Below are positions 23,346 to 34,988 of a DNA stretch of 64,000 nucleotides, one piece after another (positions within the stretch are counted from its first letter, which is position 1; each line of letters begins with the position of its first letter). Below the pieces are notes generated by a model. That model was not told the origin of the DNA and ran no database searches. It saw only the letters and a list, made by a program, of their open reading frames with translations. The position numbers and the translations under genes are program-made. Source of the DNA: Thelephora terrestris (Eukaryota; Basidiomycota; Agaricomycetes; Thelephorales; Thelephoraceae); contig WIUZ02000011.1 in assembly GCA_015956445.1 (NCBI GenBank), forward strand, positions 372,001 to 436,000, read 5' to 3'.

Positions 23346-25355
23346 GGACCTCTGAAAACAGAGCAGTCGTTCGATAACCTCGTCCTCGTCGGCCAACGAG
23401 GGAAGTGGCTTGGGCCAAGGTTGTAAAAGGGAAGCTTAAGGGCCCCATCCACAGTTTTCTTGGTATGCTTCTGGTCCGACTACGTGCGTATGTTCATGTT
23501 TTGTGCAAGCAAGGTTTCCGCCGACTGCGAAGTCGGCATTTGCCTATACGTAGTGACGAAACGTTCACGTTCACGATACGATCACCCTCAACTTGCAATT
23601 GAAGGTTCCCATAAATCCCATTTTCGGAGAGCCCAATGGCGTCTCATTATTTGACAATGTGGCATTTTAGCTGAACATGCTCGGCTGGAGGGTAGTGGGC
23701 TCATGTTTAAGAACATGAAAGAAGGGGGCGACGATCAGTGCAACGGAGGCAGCGAAGAATCCCAGCCTACCGAGTTTCCAATGACCTCCGTGACAGAAAT
23801 TTTCTGACAACATCCTCCGACTAAGCAACAAACGGTGCCGGGAGCCTCACCATCGAATTCAACGTTACCGGCGCCAGGGGCGCCAATCCCCGACTCCCTC
23901 TATTGTTTAGGATTTTCCTTCTAGCTATTTAGTCTAGTACTGGACAAAGCCCTTGGTTGTCCATCTACACGAAAATCAGACAACACACATTTTTTGTTAG
24001 CTGGCAAAACGGGAAGACACTCCAAATGCAGCACCGTCGATCGGTTTCGTGACTCTTCCCTTCACCTCTTCGAAAGGCTTACCTGCCGCCGCGTTGTCAA
24101 CGTTGATTCCTCGACTCTTATTTCCAGTTCCACCCATTTGGAGGTCTTTGGGTATGCTACGGAGCAGGTCTCGGTCGGAACTTTGCCAGGAGGGGTGGCT
24201 TTGTATCCAGGAGGATGGGCAACGATTTCAGGCCCGCCACTTCAACAATAGGCGTGTGGGTTGGGACCAGGTGGTGTCGCTGGGGTTCAGAGTAGTTGGA
24301 GCCCACGGATGGGCGAAGGCAGGCTCGTTCTCCATAACCAAACTGGGTCAGTGGCTGACCAGGATTCACACACAGTTCCCAACTTTGTATGGGATTCTTA
24401 GGGCCTCGACAAAACATCGACCCGTGACGGGTCGATGTTTTCCTTCCGCGTGGCCGTTGCCGTGCCGAGCACGTCCTGCTTCACCAAGATCTGCTTCTTG
24501 GCCTCGGCAAAAACACCGACCCGTCGCGGGTCGATGACTCGATGTTTTCCTTCCGCGTGGCCACTGCCGAGTCAAGCCGCTTACCTGATCATTTCTCAGT
24601 CACTCATCAGACTCTGCGGTGATCAACCCCCGGAACTACGGGTGGCCACTACAGTGTCGTGACCATTGTCCAAGGTCAAAGCCCGCCCGGTCGACTCTCT
24701 CTCTCCCCGCCACGAGGAGATCTGGCGATGACAGACACTGCGTCCTCGTCGTACGTCCGCCCCACACCGCGTCAATGTTGACCACTGACTGTTCGTTTCA
24801 CAGAAGCAACGCGGAAATCGTGCAAAAAAGAGTGAGGATTACGAGCGAGTCGCTTTCACCTGTGCGAGTTCAAGTGTTCATCTCGCTTGTTTTCCACTGC
24901 CAGTCTTGAAAGCAAGTGGACTACCGAAGTGAAGCCTGTTTCGGCTCCCCGATCCGTTTGTAGTGGTGCCCATAGACAGAGTCGAGAAGCTTGCGTCTAC
25001 CACCGTCAAGAGCTCTTTCAACCCGTTCTGGAACTAATACTTTGATGTGTGAGTCCCTCGCTCCATCTTCGCCGTCTCTTTACTCAGAGTGGTCATGCAG
25101 CACATTCCGCACCTCCTCCGCGGTCATAGCGGAAGTCTTTGACCAACGACGACCAGCACGATGGGACCCCGACAGTTCTTTCGGGACGCTCAAGATTGGA
25201 GGGGGGGAATCAATGTTGGATGTGAAACCTTCTGTTAGAACACTTCCGTATACCATGCTCCAGCGCAATCAATATTCGATATTCACAAGCTATATTGTAC
25301 ACAAAGACGACTGAGGGCCAAACTGATTGAACACTAAATCAACAGAATTTTGAAA
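23346..25355. other. Intergenic, about 2 kb, with 3'-flank remnant (copy 3)
   Basis: The part at 23560-23730 matches the 3' flank found at 14030-14340, as though a further DUF6535 copy once stood to its right and was lost. The rest has several medium open frames on both strands (for example near 24050-24540 plus) without any recognised family; their composition and mutual overlap argue against genes. The only clear structure is the hairpin repeat at 24402-24562, listed separately. Confidence 0.45.
24402..24562. repeat. Hairpin-bearing direct repeat, two units
   Basis: Unit 1 (24402-24461) contains a perfect inverted repeat, AAAACATCGACCCG / CGGGTCGATGTTTT, at 24411-24424 and 24428-24441 with a 3-base loop. 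Unit 2 (about 24500-24562) has the same framework ('ggcctcgg', 'cgacccgt', 'cgggtcgatg', 'ttttccttccgcgtggcc') with a disturbed hairpin. This looks like a small mobile or satellite-like unit rather than a gene terminator, as no gene ends here. Confidence 0.55.
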
Positions 25356-26700
25356 CTAGAGGAGCTCCTCGTCCTCGGGAGGGGAAGCAGACTTGGAAGG
25401 CCCAGGATCGGAACGGAATCGCTTAGATGGGCCTGGGGTCGTAGAGGCAGAGCTATCAGGTCGCTTTTTGGGGCTAGTCTCCCACGAGACCATCTCGTCT
25501 CCGATGACTTGAACACGGTCAAACATGAACAAGTAAGGGCGATTGATACCGTTCTTGTCGACGATGTTATACCTTCCAAAAAACTTACGGTGAGTGTGCG
25601 AAGCGATCATGAAAGGAGAGAGAAGACTTACATTTTCATCGAGCCACGGATTGCAACGATGGTGCCCTCAGGGATAGCAGACTTGTACTGGGTTGGGTGG
25701 ACACGGCGCCCATTGGCTTCGAAGACTGGCGGGACGATCATCTCGAAGCGGCAATAGGCGTTGTTCGCTTTCAAAGCCCTATAGCGGTCAAGTGGATCCG
25801 GGATCCCACCAAAGAGTACATGCGGGTCCTCTTCGTCATCGTTAGCGGAGGACGGGGTACTTTCTGGAGCAAAGAGTTAATATTACACAACATGGTTGGA
25901 ATTATCGAACGCACTGGGGTTCAACGACAAACGGCCTGCAGAAGAGATCAGTCATTTTCGGATCTAAATCAGTCCAGGGCCAAATAAATACACACCTCTC
26001 TGGCCCTTCACGCGAAGCACTCCAGGCTGTTTTGCTCCCCTGAACTGCGGGAAGATGGCGGAGCTGAGGATTGGGATGATATAGAAGCGAAGGTTTTTTT
26101 CCTGCTTGATGAATGGCTTCACGGAGAGAACCGGCTTGATATTGTTGTTGTTTTCGTTGTTCGCAGCAGCTAGGCGTATGTCAGACGATGGAGAGCTGGG
26201 AAGAAAATGGAAAAAACAAACAAAGTTCCATGCGACGATCTGCGGCTTCCTGGACACTGAGAAAAAACTCGAACGCAGCTTGGTCGTGTTCGAATAACTC
26301 CTCGGGAAGCAGAGCGTCCTCGGGAAGGTCCTTGTGGACAAACCTGATAGCAAACCCGACCTTTGCCTTTGCCATTTCACTTGCAACGATCTCCGGCATC
26401 TGACAGTCAGACATCAGGGATGGAGGCTCACAGAGAAAAACCAGAACGTACCCATTCATCACCCGGGAGGCTGAAGTAGGCGCCTGACTTATCACCCATG
26501 ACGTCGTAGGCAACCTTGCCAACGAAGGTCACAGACACCTCTGTGGCCCTGTTGGGCATGAACCAAACAAAACCCTGGGAAGTCCTTTGAGGGTTCCTCG
26601 CGAGGTCAATGTCCCCAAAGTCGGCGCGGTCAGTGCCAGGGACAAAGTGGATAGCAGTGGGATCATCAAGGACGGCGAATAGATTGTTTTCGAATGTCAT
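25356..26700 (-). CDS. Helitron-adjacent protein with OB-fold-like C-terminal part
   Basis: Starts at ATG 26700. Exons 26700-26452, 26399-26222, 26169-25996, 25935-25915, 25863-25632 and 25583-25356 join through 48-60 nt GT-AG introns. The first five exons read as one protein; at the last junction the phase is off by one, and one extra T in the six-T run at 25578-25583 would restore it, so there is either a real frameshift or a homopolymer error. The protein starts MTFENNLFAVLDDP; near its end 'IPEGTIVAIRGSMK' followed by 'GRYNIVDKNGINRPYLF' and 'DRVQVI' has the alternating strand pattern of an OB fold. That, and its place behind RepHel, suggest a single-strand-DNA-binding role like the RPA-like proteins of plant Helitrons. 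This is inference; I do not recognise the family. The tail is Ser/Pro-rich and acidic. Confidence 0.55.
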
Positions 26701-26797
26701 GGTGAGAGTTTGAACAGCAGGCAGGAGTTTTTTGAGAGTGAAACGGACGAGGGGAGGGGGGAGGGATCGTTGAGCCCATTAAATATGCCGCAGAGTC
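26701..26797. promoter_or_regulatory. Probable promoter of the OB-fold-like gene
   Basis: About 100 bases between the stop of the protease frame and the next ATG on the minus strand. It is pyrimidine-rich (CCCTCCCCCCTCCCCTCGTCC) near the start codon, as in many fungal promoters, with a weak TATA-like 'catatttaatg' further upstream. Confidence 0.3.
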
Positions 26798-27802
26798 TCA
26801 GGAGACCGCAACACCTCGGAGCTCCCGAAAGTTGTCTGAAGATGATGGGGTGGAGCCACAGAGTGAATAGAGTGCGATGTGAGCTTGGCAATCGGAGTAC
26901 TCCCGAAGCATCGCCAGATTTGCAGATCTGAGCCCCTCGGGATGGCCGCCCCGCGCAAGACCATCGTAGCCCCAACAGGAGCCATCCTCGTTAGCCCAGG
27001 CCCCGACAAAATGGTTACCGTTATAGTACACGATACCAAACAACCGATAGCTCAAAGAGCCTGTTTCACCTCTCAGCTCAAGCACTTCGGATATTTCTGG
27101 TTGAGGGGATATGTTTGAAGGAATCTTGATGGTCAGCCATGGAGAGGGATTTGAAAGGAGCACGGATGATGTGCGCGAACCGTGGCATCGATCGCACGGA
27201 GAAGTCAATCCCCGTCTGATCTTTGCACCAATTTGCAAATCTATGAACATCTGGACCGTGGCTATGCTCAGGGCATATTCAAAGTCCAAGGTTCTAGCTG
27301 CATTTGTCCAACCCGACTGTCCACACGTGTTTGGTAGATAGAGGGCATCGCGCCTACTGGAACATCCGCCGCTACAGATAAAGGTTTGAGATAAGGTTTG
27401 GCTATAGCACAAGTTATCCGAAAATACTTCAAACACCTGAAAAATACTTGTGTGATGTGGGCCAGGCCTTGGGAACAGGTCGGTATTGTGTTCGGAGAGC
27501 ATTGAGCGTAGGTTATCTCTGCATGTTGAAAAACACAACGGGTTTGTCAAGTTGGCGGGAAAGGTTAGATACTCAAACATGTTGGTCAAGACCTCAAACC
27601 AAGGACCGGCGTTTGCAAAAACTTCCCTCCATGACAATGGAGAATCCCTGTAGAGCGAGAACAAGAGGACAAAGAATGTATCATACGCACAAGAATTCGC
27701 TGACCAAGGACAGCCGGCAAAGGGAGCTTGAGCATGGTCACCAGTAGAATCACCTGAGATATGGTGGGAATTTGGAGTTGGCGATGAGGAGGTGAAATTT
27801 GA
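26798..27802 (-). CDS. USP/UCH-type cysteine protease domain, in frame with RepHel
   Basis: The frame is open from just after the RepHel TGA (27805-27803) to the stop at 26798, about 334 codons, and stays in the RepHel frame. A catalytic Cys box, 'CPWSANSCAYDTFFVLLFSLY', lies near 27700; two CxxC-like pairs ('CSGGC', 'CDRC') stand where USP fingers bind zinc; and 'YYNGNHFVGAW...GSCWGYDG' is the His box. This is the arrangement of ubiquitin-specific proteases. It has no convincing start codon of its own: the first ATG in frame lies after the Cys box, so it is more likely the C-terminal domain of RepHel, reached by skipping the TGA through a potential phase-1 intron (27888-27754, GTGAAG...TCTCAG) or by an ancestral sense codon. 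Known autonomous Helitrons sometimes carry an OTU cysteine protease; a USP-type domain would be different. Confidence 0.6.
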   Translation of the reverse strand, partial: SNFTSSSPTPNSHHISGDSTGDHAQAPFAGCPWSANSCAYDTFFVLLFSLYRDSPLSWREVFANAGPWFEVLTNMFEYLTFPANLTNPLCFSTCRDNLRSMLSEHNTDLFPRPGPHHTSIFQVFEVFSDNLCYSQTLSQTFICSGGCSSRRDALYLPNTCGQSGWTNAARTLDFEYALSIATVQMFIDLQIGAKIRRGLTSPCDRCHGSRTSSVLLSNPSPWLTIKIPSNISPQPEISEVLELRGETGSLSYRLFGIVYYNGNHFVGAWANEDGSCWGYDGLARGGHPEGLRSANLAMLREYSDCQAHIALYSLCGSTPSSSDNFRELRGVAVS

Positions 27803-30800
27803 TCAGAGCGGAAGAGGGTCCGGAGCGGATACAGGCCGTGGTTCTGGAGCTATATTTTTGGGGTCTAGAGGCTCCGTTTCAGCTTCACCCTCTGGGTCTA
27901 ACGGTGCCATTATGTTTCCCGTTTCAAACCCGTAATGAATTTTGGTGTTGTGTTCTAATCGCTCCAACCGCCGGCACTCCTGTCTCAAGTAACTGGTCAC
28001 CGGTTTATTGAGGGCTTCGAGTGTGACAGGGTTTGTGACAAAGAGACCCTCACGGGTTTGAGCTCTCGATGCAGAAACGTACGCAGCAAAACCGCCTTCA
28101 GCGAGGTCGACGAGCACTTGAGGTAATGTTTTCCCTTGGGCCGCGTGTCCTGTAATTGCAAATGCAGGTTGAAGGTTCAACTGCAATCTCGATATATGGA
28201 CATTTCGTTTGCTACCCTTGTCGTCACTCAGAACAGTGGTGAACTTCCAAGTCGTTGGTGTGAGGGGAAAGCAGTGTGGGGGGAGACCTGGAAGATCAAC
28301 GGAGCTGTCAGGAAATTCAACGATGACGCATTTAGCTACTGAGTAATTGTTTGCACACGGTTCGGTGAATACCTTTCGTACAATGCCTTGTGATCCATTG
28401 GTGATTCCAAGCTCAGTAGAAATATTGCGGTTTCTCAGGATAACAGGCATGCCTACAAAGAGCGGAATGAGCCCAGGCAATGCACCTTCAGAAGAGAAGT
28501 CGGCAAGATTCAGGCTAAGAAGGTGCTTCCGTTCATTGAGGGTAGGCTCTACTCCGTCAATGGTATCACGCGCGGCACAATAGATCAGTTCTCCAGTACA
28601 TGAGGATTTTGCCTTGCTGTTATTGAGCAACTCGCGTATGAAATTGGTGCCTACCAGCATCGTGGCGGTTTGGTGTTTGCCACTCATGTTGAGACCGTGT
28701 GGGTGCCTCACAGATTTTACCACTCGATCGTTGAACAGTTCGACATCCCCAAGATTGCATTCTCTGATTCGTAGTCTTCCCACTGCTGCCGCAAACTCTG
28801 GATCTTCTTTCATCCTCTGTTGCTCGTCCAAGCATATCACGGTGTCAACTGATTTCCATGCAAGCCGCCCAAGCCGTTTCTCGATGTCAGCTCCACTCTG
28901 GGGTGCCTTAGGTTGTATAGGTGTGTACAAGGGTGTGCTGCCAACAGGTGGGTACTGATAAAAGTCGCCTGCAAAGATGATATTGATTCCACCAAACCAT
29001 TCATTCTCGTTTTCCTTTGCATAGCGAAGCGCGTGGTCTATTTGGGCAAGGAGTTGAGCCCCAATCAACGAAACCTCATCAACGAACAACCACTGTACAT
29101 GCCACCACTCGTTGCAAATCAAGGTGCGATTCTTCACACTGATTCCCACAGTATAATCCTCATTACTCTCTCCAGCTTTTCGGTTCGCGCGACCGTTCGG
29201 TTTCAACGCGATCGAAAGTCCAAGTCCTTTGTGAACTGTCATCCCTCCAATCTGCTTCGCAGACGTGCCAGTTGGTCCTAGAAAACGAATAAGGTGCTGT
29301 GAGTTGTGCAATTTCATCAGTTCCTGAAGCGCTTTTACCGCATGGGTTTTCCCCGTTCCGCCTGGTCCCGTCATCAACATTCGCAATGGCTTTCTGTCAT
29401 CGTCTGCATTCAAGATGTTCTGATTCACGAACTTCTGTGAAACGATTTGGTATACCATCTCTTGCTTTTTGTTGAGACCGAACTTTTCTGCAACAGAACG
29501 TACGGTTTCTGCCACCGAAGAGGTCGTGACACCAAGGTTAGGTGCTTTGGTCAACGGAACAGGCGCTCCAGAATCCAACAGCAAATCCAGCGGGGGACAA
29601 ACAGTAAGTGTTTCAGTCTCCCGAACGCCCACTTGTTCATTTACATCGCTTGCATTCCTGCGTCTTGTCATCATTGTAGTTTCCTGTTGCTTGATCAACG
29701 CCGCCCATTCTTTCAGTTGTGATGTGGTCAGTCGGGCGTAAACAAACTCATCCGTCACGCGTATGCTGGGATCCTCAGTCTGCGGTCGATTGTTTGTCTG
29801 TATCCAACGGCATTGCTTCATCAAGTCTAGGAGAGCCTCCCCTCGGATGTCTCGCGCCGTGTTTCGCTTTCCGCCCTCCAAGTCAATCGCGGTTTCGTGT
29901 GCCATCTCGATTGATCCGTGTAGAGCTCTCGTCATCACTCGGGATTCCCGTGACTTTTCTGCACGCTTACGCAACCGTTCGGCATCACGCTCATCCTGGC
30001 ATTCATGAATCGCTTCCCAGTTGTTCAAGATTTGGAGGTGTCTATTGCTGAACTCCGCACCTTCAAAAACATCATCAATTGGTTGTCCAGGTTTTAGGAG
30101 AAGGTTGTCAATGTCAAATGGTACGAAGTGTGCCAAAGCAAATATCCGGTAGCCTTTGTCTGACTTCCTCGGGATAGACATTCCCATTACCCGTGGAACA
30201 AGCAAATCGGACCCCTCTCCTCTAAATTCGTTCGTGTGCTCAACGAGACAGTGCGTTTTAGCTGAGGGGTGACTCTCCTTTAACTCATGCCTTGCTAGAA
30301 CACCCAAACGCGTACTCGCTGTGTTCTTAGTTTTGCTCCCCGATGTTTTCTCGAGTCGCACACACCGACAGAAGTCATAAAATGACATTGAACGTAGAGT
30401 TTCACCTCGGTAAAAATAATCAATCACCTGGTTCGTTTTGCGCAAGGAACCATGCTGATCTACCAGGATTTTCAGTGCAACGTCTTCACACTCATCTTCA
30501 CTTTTCTCGTCCTCATCCCCACTGTTCTCGTGCTCATCTGTGTCATCGCTGATGTCTTCTACATGATTTTTGGCATATGTAGAAGTTGTTTGGTCTATCG
30601 TGCGTGCGAACTTTGTGACATATGATATTAACAGTGCAGATAACATGGGAATGGTCTTGTGCGATGGAATCGAGTCATCGAAACCACGAATGTACCTTGC
30701 TGCTTGCTGTGCGTGGATCTGTTGCTGTCGGGTGAACTGGGACAAGCATTTGTGCAACAACCTTTTTGATCGAATCACAGGACTTTCAGTGTCATCGCAA

Positions 30801-32244
30801 TTACCTAGATTTGCCACAGTGCGAGATAACAGCGAGAGCATCTCATGGGTTTTCAGATCACTCTTTGTGATATAGTCAGTAATGTAAAACATCGCAGCCT
30901 TCGCAGCTTTCCCAGACAATATGCACTTGATGTCATGATTGTGACGACAGAAGACAAGTAAGTACGGATTGAAGTAGTTGACGGTGCCGTCCCGCACTAG
31001 CAAGAAGATGGAATTTGTTTCGGGGTCAAAATAGGAGGCTTCAACAATTTCGTGAGGGAATAGAAATCGGCAATGTTCATCATTCCCATACTTGTGACAC
31101 ACCTTACGACATCCATGGCGTTGAAGAACCTCACCGCACATCTTGATCTGGGTGCAGAAAACAGAGTCCCATTCATTCAACATCTCCAGAGTCGCGTTCA
31201 AAGGGGGTGGCTCGGGTGGACGCTCGATACGGGGTTCAAAAGTCTTGTCGGCCTCGACGCCATCAATTTCAGGCAGGTGATGATGTATTATGTCCTCAAA
31301 GAATGCAAAGAATCGTTTCTGGAAGTCATCATCATCACGCATTTTGCTGTGAATCTCGGCGGGATTGAGTCCGCCTAGTAGCCACAGAAGAAAGTGACCG
31401 TGCAGTATACCTCTCTCGGTAAACTCAGAGCTTCCGTAAAACGACTCGATCTTACCGAGAATCCCTCCTGATGGCGTTGACTCACGCTTGTCGTAGTCCC
31501 AACCGAACAGATATCGAAAAATAGCGGTGATACAGAAATTGTAGAAATCAGCACCAGCGACAGGATCTTTGGCCAGGCGCAAGGCACGTTCTCTAGCTGA
31601 GACCAGTATAGGAAACTGTTTTGAAAGGTCAATCGTCTCATCTCCAAATATCACCTGGAAGATAGGACTGTGTGCCGCACTTGGATTCAGTGTAATGTAC
31701 AGGTGTGGGAGACCGAAGAACCCGCAGTAGCTCCTGATTTCATTTCGCATGAATACCTTTGCAGCTTGCGAGCCTGGGATACGTGCAGCAATTGTGTTGA
31801 CATGTTTTAACAGATCTAATGCAGCTCTTTGTTCGCCTGTCAAACCGCTGTACTTTCCTTCGTTCTCCAAGTGATCAGCAACTGATTGAAGAACACTCGA
31901 CTTGACAGCAATGAGTCTTGTTGCAACAGTCTCAAATTTAGACCGGCGCACTGTGAAATGTGTCTGCAAGTGGGCAGTACGGCGCTGAATTATGTTCAGT
32001 GCAACAAACAAGAACGAGTGGTGATAACGGAACGACCGATCTGCAAGATCAAGACAGTATTCTGCTTGTTTTTGGAACGAAATGGCGCAGGTCCTGTCCG
32101 GTATGTCAAAACCCCCCGTTCCTGCAGGGAATAAGGTTGGGTACATTCCAGGCATGAGATCAGGGTTGTTGTATTCTGGCACCGCTGTAGACCCGCGGTG
32201 TAGCACGAGATCAGGTAGTTCTGAGCCGTCGGGGACAAGATTCC
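27803..32244 (-). pseudogene. Helitron RepHel, Rep plus Pif1-type helicase part
   Basis: This is the C-terminal two thirds of a Helitron transposase. The Rep (HUH) part shows 'ERGILHGHFLLWL' with the His-hydrophobic-His pair and, further on, 'FYITDYITK', the two-tyrosine motif. The helicase part has Walker A GPGGTGKTHA, 'LFVDEVSLIG' (II), 'IIFAGDFYQYPPVG' (III), 'ITGHAAQGKTLPQ' (V) and 'AYVSASRAQTREGLFV' (VI). All catalytic motifs look intact. The open frame runs into the inserted element at its N-terminal side (up to 32332), where the first 27 or so residues are element sequence. Before the insertion it continued in frame from the piece at 37221-35403. The protein ends at TGA 27805-27803, but the frame continues into a protease domain. 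Confidence 0.88.
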
Positions 32245-33286
32245 TGACACTGGGGGCAAGGGGGTACTTACCCAGTGGATACATTGTGAGTTCATTGTGG
32301 GTTTTGAAACCATTTGCCCAGTCGTTACCCACCAGGTACTTTTTGGGTACTTTTCAAAATATACCCATCAATTCACCCGGATTTTACCCACTGGGTACAT
32401 GGTGGGTACTTTGTAAAAGTACCCACTCAGGAACCCAGTGGGTATTTTTTGAGCGAAACCTCTGGGTTCTTTCACAATTTACTTTCCAATATGCCCATCA
32501 CAAACCTGAGCCACTCATTGAGAGTTCTTTCATAAAGTGCCCACTGATCTGATCACAATGTACTCAACCAGATACTCAATGGGTTCTTTGAGAGTTTTTG
32601 GTAAAATTGAGCCACACTGTTAGTTCTTTGTGAGTTCTTTGAAAAAAACCCACTAGGTACATTTTGATCAGATCAGTGGGTATTTTGTGAAAGAACTCTC
32701 AATGAGTGGCTCAGGTTTGTGATGGGCATATTGGAAAGTAAATTGTGAAAGAACCCAGGGGTTTCGCTCAAAAAATACCCACTGGGTTCCTGAGTGGGTA
32801 CTTTTACAAAGTACCCACCATGTGTGATGATTTCGCCGTTTACCCTCTTTAATTCCCTTTATTTAACGCCTCATCACCACTAAGTCAGTTGGTGCCCTGC
32901 CCTAAACACGGCGGTAAACTGTTTATTATGCAGTATGCTCTATGCTTAACGACTCAAAGTCCAATACGTGGAACGTGCTACTAGTCAAGATACCCCAGAA
33001 GACCCGAGGTATAATACGTGAACATGTACCGGCGGACCTTCATACGAAGATCCCCCCTACCTGGCCCTCCGTTGCCCCTGAATGACTAATAGATATTCAG
33101 GCTACCGACAACAAGGGATGTATTAATAAGTGTCGCGCGCTGACCTCTCGCAGAAGTCAACCGGCTTATTAATCTGACCCTTGGATTGGACTTATGAAAA
33201 CCATTATGTTTAACGACTCATGGATCACGCACAATAGACAAAATAGAAAGAAGATTAATTGGAAGCCGACAGTACAAAAGAGTTAT

Positions 33287-34550
33287 TTAATCAATATCTC
33301 TTCGAATCCTTTGTACTACTTCCAACGCCGATCTCACCAACTCCTCATTCACCCAGTTCTGCTCCCGGATCTCGTTCGGGTCTACGTCCGACAGGTCGTC
33401 GTAATCTGGAAGCTCTGTGTCAGAGTTCGGTTCGCTATCAGGAACGAACTCGGCATACGGATCGTACTCCAGAGCAGGCCATTGACGGCGGCTACCCCAA
33501 GGAGTAGATACGAATTCAGGACGAGGGGTGTCCCTACGAACAACTCCCAAGTTCTGATAGAACTCGTCGCTCCCAATCTCGATAACCTCATCATCAACAG
33601 GAACCAACCTGTTCTCGTGACGAACCAACAGACGAGCGGGTGGCGACTCAGCCCGATTGGGAATTATCGGCGACCCGGCCCGATACAGAACTTCCTCTCC
33701 CTCCTCTTCTTCGACTCGGACTTCCGGCTCGTTGCACCTCCTCTGGAGATCCCGGACTTCTCCGGTCAACTCGGAGACACGACGAGTAAGGCGAACCTAA
33801 AGGAATAGGGTTAGAAGATAACAAAAACCTTCAACCCCTACCCCTTACCTTATCGTCCTCCAATTCTCCGGTTTTAGTAACCAGAGCCCGGACCAAGTCC
33901 TTGAGAGTAGTCACCTCTCCCTAGAAGGAAATGTTGGGTTAGAAAAGTCAATTATCTCCCGATCCCACATTTACCTTCAGTAAATCAATATCGGCCCCCT
34001 GTCGAACAATACTATCCTCTTGCCCGTGAATAACTCCCTGCATATCTTCCTTCCAGTTTTCCAAGGCTTCGATCTCCTCACGACGTCCATCGATACGCTC
34101 ATTGACATGAGCCACTTCGTCCATCAACATGGACCCAACGTTCCCCGTATGGAGAACGCTGGCCTCCAACACGGAGTTGAAGGTCTCGTTGGACTCGGTC
34201 ACGAACTCGACACCCCTATTGAGGAGTTCGTTCGCATAAGGATTAGTCTCGATGCGCGCCAACTTGCGCCGAGACACCCTTCGAGCAGCTTGGAGGAAGT
34301 CCCTGAAACCTAAAAGGAGTTAGCTTGAATTCCTAAAACGGAATGCGCAAGCAGGGCCCCCACCTAAATCAGAGAACCCCTCATTAGGGTCGGCAGTGGC
34401 GGTCCGGTCCATGACAGCTCCCAAAGTAGGATAAGGGCGGGACGGATCACGGCGGGCATGGGAAAAGCGGTCGATGTTGTAGTTGTTCTCCTGAACAGGA
34501 GAGTAAGAGGAAGAGCGACGGGTGGGATTGCGAGTAGAAGCACGAGGCAT
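33287..34550 (-). CDS. Z1 antisense gene: coiled-coil protein of unknown function
   Basis: Exons 34550-34364, 34309-33975, 33920-33849 and 33796-33287 (introns 50-54 nt, GT-AG, phases consistent) give 367 residues. The start MPRASTRNPTRRSS is basic and Ser-rich; the middle ('FRDFLQAARRVSRRKLARIE' to 'GEVTTLKDLVRALVTKTGEL') is a long alpha-helical, heptad-like region; the last 150 residues are very acidic (Asp/Glu stretches such as 'VEEEEGEEVL' and 'DYDDLSDVD'). No nucleic-acid-binding, protease or membrane motif is visible. The open frame is kept in both Z copies, suggesting selection before the last insertions. It is read against the presumed LTR transcript, which would explain why its introns survive retrotransposition. 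Confidence 0.7.
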
Positions 34551-34609
34551 GTTGTGAGTGTGTAACAAAGGGAGGTTTGTTGGAAGACCAGTCATCCAAC
34601 CCCCTTTGG

Positions 34610-34616
34610 TTATATA
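34610..34616 (-). promoter_or_regulatory. TATA box of the Z1 antisense gene
   Basis: TATATAA on the minus strand, 60 bases upstream of the start codon at 34550; conserved in Z2. Together with the LTR-side TATA box about 370 bases away, it frames a bidirectional promoter. Confidence 0.6.
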
Positions 34617-34980
34617 CCAAATGCCACGCCCCTTCCACGACTCAGGAGTTGAGTCATCATTTCTATTGTTTACTGCGCATGACCCACATGACATCATATG
34701 CCCCTATTTCTTAGTCATATGCTCCCCTTTTGCCATTGGCTGTTAGTCAGTCATACCCACATTCCTTCCGAACATTCCCAGGCTACGTCATGCTTTGTAA
34801 CTGCTTTGTAATGCTCTCAAATTGCTATTGGCCGCCACACTTTCGTTTATCAGCTGATAATTTGTAGCATTAGTCACCACGTAACGCACAGACCATGCAG
34901 TGCTGCGCACGGGCCATGTTTGTCTGTGTTTGTATCTTTAGGGTAGTTACATGTCACTGTCACGTCACAAATCTAAGTAG

Positions 34981-34988
34981 TATATATA
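34981..34988 (+). promoter_or_regulatory. LTR-side TATA box of Z1
   Basis: TATATATA directed to the right, about 260 bases before the CCTGACA end. The same element sits at 50254-50261 in Z2. It is followed by 'ctcagagtagtttagcctgtactcc', a likely transcription start region. Confidence 0.5.
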
